A stretch of 64,000 nt of DNA. It comes from Gemmatimonadota bacterium (GTDB taxonomy: Bacteria; Latescibacterota; UBA2968; GCA-2709665). Made by a program: the position numbers and the translations under genes. Location: assembly GCA_028877215.1 (NCBI GenBank), contig JAPPFJ010000014.1, forward strand, positions 101,747 to 165,746, read 5' to 3'. Under the pieces are notes generated by a model. The model did not search any database. It was not told the origin of the DNA and saw nothing but the letters and a program-made list of their open reading frames with translations. Below, piece by piece: positions 61,603-64,000 of the stretch (position 1 is the first letter of the stretch; each line of letters opens with the position of its first letter).

Positions 61603-63864
61603 CTAATAGAAATACATCTTGTAGTTCAGCTTGAGGCTGCGGCCGGTTTCAGGCATCACGGACCGGATGCGCGACAGGTGGTTGCGGTATTCCGTATCGA
61701 AAAGATTATCCAGGGAAAGAATAAAGCTGTGGCGGGCCTGATTCGTGAGGAAATCGCGCTGTACGTAAACGCCGAAGACGGTGTAGCCTGCGGTGGGGTC
61801 TTCGTAGGTATCCACGCGTTTCTGACGCGCCGCCCACTCCAGGGTTCCTCCCCCGGTAAGCCAGGGGTGCCTGTAGGTTGCGCTGCCAACGAACTTGAGC
61901 GGCGGCATTTCGGGCAGGGGCATACGGTCGTCCCTGTTTTCGCCGCGCACGTGACTCAGGTTCACCTCCAGTTCCAGGCGCGCGTTCGGACGCCATTTCA
62001 GGTGGGATTCCACGCCCATCATTCTCGCGTCTATACCCTCCGCGGCGTAGATCGGAAGCAACTGAGCATAGTAGATTTCTCCCGTATTTCGCGGCGCGAT
62101 GTAATTGTCGAATTCGTTCCAGAATCCCGTGAAGACCAGGTCGAATCCCGGCTGCAGGTAGTGGATGAATGCCTCCGCGCCGAAACTGCGTTCGGCATTG
62201 AGCTCGACGTTGCCCTTCTCAAAGGTGTACGCGGCCAGGTGCGGTCCCTCGTTGTAGAGTTCCTCGATGGTGGGCGCGCGCTGGGAGCGGCTGAGGCTGA
62301 AGCCCGCTGTCAGCCGGTCGGTAAGCGGCACGAGCGGACTGAATGCCGCGGACCATGTATGGAACGTGCGGTCAACGTCCAGACTCGTGCTGGAGATCGC
62401 CTGGAGGCGCGGGTCAAAGGTGGCATAGGCGTAACGTCCCGCGGCCTGTAGTTCAATATTGCGCCAGGTTGTTTCGTGGTACAGCCCGAAGTTGATGTTC
62501 TGTTTTCGCGTGGGCGGGGTGAAGACAAAAGCGCCCAGCTTGAGATTGCGATGTTCGAAGCCGGCCGTGAGAACGGTGTTTTGCTCCCGGTTTGCCGTGT
62601 TCAGGTGGAGTTTGAGATCGCCGCTGTAGTCGTGAAAGAGAAACTCGGACCCGATCCTGCCGCTGGACTCGTACTCGACGTGGTAGTAATAGGCCTTTGT
62701 AAAGCCCGCCTCAAACCTGTTTGTCGTTCCTCCGTCGAACCGATAGACCGCCTTCCCGTCGAAGACCCGGCGTACGATATCGAGGTCCGCTCCGTTGGGA
62801 TGCGCGCCGATGAATCCGCCCGGAATGCCGTACTGCGTGTCGAATTCATCGAAAGAAGCGCCGACGTATCCACGGTCTCCCGCGTAGGATATGCCGAGGG
62901 CATACGTACGGGTGTTGATGGGCGTATTTGCAAGCCGGCCGACCGGAGTCTGGATGTCCCTGGTATCCCGGTAGGTGGTCTCGGCGTGCAATGCGAGCGG
63001 CCCCAGGGGGGCGGTGAGGGCGGCGGACGAGAAATAACCCCGGTTCGCCGTTTCCCCGTAGGCGCCGACGCTTCCGAAGAAGCGCTCCGGGTGGGTTTCG
63101 GGGATCTTGTGCTTGACGACGTTGATGACCCCGCCGCCGGCCGTGGCCGTGTGCAGCAGCGTACGCGGCCCACGGATGATTTCCAGGCGTTCCGCGTTGA
63201 AAGTCTCGATGGTTACCGCATGATCGGCCGAAGTCGCCGAGAGATCCTGAGACTGGATGCCGTCGACGTTGATCTGCACACGGTCGCCGCTGAGCCCGCG
63301 GATGACGGGGCGGGCAGGCGCGGGACCCATGCTCTGGATGGCAACGCCGAGTTCGTTCTTCATGGTCTCGGCCAGCGTGATGCTGTATTTCTTCCTGAGT
63401 TCGTCGCCCGAAAGCACGCGGGTGGCCTCGTGCAGTTCTTCAAATCGGGTTTCAGCGCGTTCAGCTACAACGTCGATGGGGTCGAGCTTGAGGTCCAGTC
63501 GCGCCAGTTCCAGATAGACAATGGGATGCCTGGCGCTTGAGATGTCCAGTTCGTGGCGCGTTTCCCGATAGCCGACGTGCGTAAGTGACAGCCGATAGTC
63601 ACCCGGCGACAGGTGAAGCACGAACCGGCCTTGTTCGTCGGTTGACGCGGCTGCGATATGATCTGCCGGTTGGACGTTTACATTCGCGATCGGCAGTCCG
63701 GTTTCGCCGTCGAAGACGTACCCTTCGATCAGAACGGCCTGATTTGCCGAACTGATTCCCGGCAGAAAGGCAAGAGACAGCAGCGCAAGCGCCGTCCGGA
63801 TCATGGCCAGCCGTTTGGCGTGTCCGTTCCGGTGCGGACGATTCATCCTGTGCGATTCAGCCAT
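61603..63864 (-). CDS. TonB-dependent outer-membrane receptor
   Basis: The 753-aa protein has a signal peptide (about residues 22-40), an N-terminal carboxypeptidase-regulatory-like domain (about 46-128; VFDGETGLPIANVNV), a plug domain (LAETMKNELGVAIQS, PVIRGLSGDRVQINVDGI, VIEI-like RLEIIRGPRTLLH) and a C-terminal beta-barrel ending in YKMYFY, with the terminal aromatic residue typical of outer-membrane proteins. It imports an unknown substrate using TonB, possibly the protein at 22821. The start is close to the damaged right end of the window. Confidence 0.94.
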   Translation of the reverse strand: MAESHRMNRPHRNGHAKRLAMIRTALALLSLAFLPGISSANQAVLIEGYVFDGETGLPIANVNVQPADHIAAASTDEQGRFVLHLSPGDYRLSLTHVGYRETRHELDISSARHPIVYLELARLDLKLDPIDVVAERAETRFEELHEATRVLSGDELRKKYSITLAETMKNELGVAIQSMGPAPARPVIRGLSGDRVQINVDGIQSQDLSATSADHAVTIETFNAERLEIIRGPRTLLHTATAGGGVINVVKHKIPETHPERFFGSVGAYGETANRGYFSSAALTAPLGPLALHAETTYRDTRDIQTPVGRLANTPINTRTYALGISYAGDRGYVGASFDEFDTQYGIPGGFIGAHPNGADLDIVRRVFDGKAVYRFDGGTTNRFEAGFTKAYYYHVEYESSGRIGSEFLFHDYSGDLKLHLNTANREQNTVLTAGFEHRNLKLGAFVFTPPTRKQNINFGLYHETTWRNIELQAAGRYAYATFDPRLQAISSTSLDVDRTFHTWSAAFSPLVPLTDRLTAGFSLSRSQRAPTIEELYNEGPHLAAYTFEKGNVELNAERSFGAEAFIHYLQPGFDLVFTGFWNEFDNYIAPRNTGEIYYAQLLPIYAAEGIDARMMGVESHLKWRPNARLELEVNLSHVRGENRDDRMPLPEMPPLKFVGSATYRHPWLTGGGTLEWAARQKRVDTYEDPTAGYTVFGVYVQRDFLTNQARHSFILSLDNLFDTEYRNHLSRIRSVMPETGRSLKLNYKMYFY

Positions 63865-63884
63865 CTAAAATGAACTTCCGGTTT

Positions 63885-64000
63885 GCAGGGCGCGGGGGGG
63901 GGGGGGGTGGCCCCCCCCCCCCCCCCGCGGGTATGGGGGGGGGGGGCCCCCCCAAAAGGGGGGCCCAAAAGGCCCGGCGCCGGGGGGGGGGGGTATTGTA
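63885..64000. other. G/C homopolymer tail, probable assembly or sequencing artefact
   Basis: From about 63885 the sequence is made of long G and C runs with scattered A and T, e.g. more than ten G in a row several times. No gene or regulatory signal can be read. This looks like a low-quality contig end and not biology. The upstream region of the receptor gene is therefore unknown. Confidence 0.85.

Noticed and set aside
63885..64000. G-quadruplex or repeat array at the right end
   Set aside because: The homopolymer pattern is typical of a poor contig end and cannot be trusted as sequence.
1..64000. CRISPR arrays, tRNA or rRNA genes, prophage genes
   Set aside because: I looked on both strands and saw none with recognisable structure or products.

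Overview
The window is about 60% GC chromosomal DNA from a Gram-negative (diderm) bacterium. Diderm signs are a TonB protein, a TonB-dependent receptor, Lgt and an ECF sigma/anti-sigma pair. SecA is long (about 1076 aa) with a C-terminal zinc tail and is closest in style to Bacteroidetes/Chlorobi/Gemmatimonadetes-like (FCB) lineages. A candidate FCB-type phylum (for example Latescibacterota-like) would fit, but I cannot place it from sequence alone. Nearly all genes are housekeeping or metabolic. I see no phage, conjugative element, CRISPR array, rRNA or tRNA.

Layout. (1) 1-1000: the 3' end of mnmA and a cupin gene, both on +. (2) 1029-20267: one minus-strand aromatic supraoperon in the order trpE, G, D, C, F, tyrS, a DRE-TIM aldolase, trpB, trpA, chorismate mutase, DAHP synthase, tyrA, an EPSP-synthase homologue with lost catalytic residues, an unlisted 46-aa membrane peptide, aroE, ubiE/menG-like, argS, aroK, aroB. 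It begins with a consensus promoter, a 35-codon leader peptide packed with Trp, Tyr and Phe codons, and a complete attenuator (regions 1:2, 2:3 and 3:4). Short TIR-bearing repeats have entered the trpB-trpA and chorismate mutase-aroG gaps; in the first gap one repeat sits inside another. (3) 20680-27933: SDR, membrane hydrolase, tonB-like, coiled-coil, TPR, amidase, a small unknown gene and rlmH. (4) 28136-39527 (+): secreted S55-like peptidase, secreted beta-propeller, ribD-ribE-ribBA-ribH-nusB-secA, many translationally coupled. (5) 39601-43578 (+): rhodanese, CIRCE-controlled groES-groEL, and a basic low-complexity protein of unknown function. (6) 43575-50143: queC and acs (-), an ECF sigma/anti-sigma/HtrA-like pseudoprotease operon (+), and an RpoD-like sigma (-). 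(7) 50518-58894: AICAR transformylase, AAA ATPase, chlorite-dismutase-family protein, DUF169, lgt, yidD, HIT, amidohydrolase, queD-like, TauD-like. (8) 58895-64000: two coupled SDRs, a vapBC-like pair, a TonB-dependent receptor, then a G/C homopolymer tail that looks like an assembly artefact.

How it fits together. The supraoperon holds the entry enzyme (DAHP synthase), most of the shikimate steps, the split to prephenate, the Tyr branch and the full Trp branch. aroC, aroQ/aroD, prephenate dehydratase and a clearly active EPSP synthase are not in the window. The leader peptide carries Trp, Tyr and Phe codons, so the sequence predicts that scarcity of any aromatic amino acid opens the operon. 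The other notable system is the ECF sigma, its ZAS-type anti-sigma and a PDZ pseudoprotease that may act as an envelope sensor.
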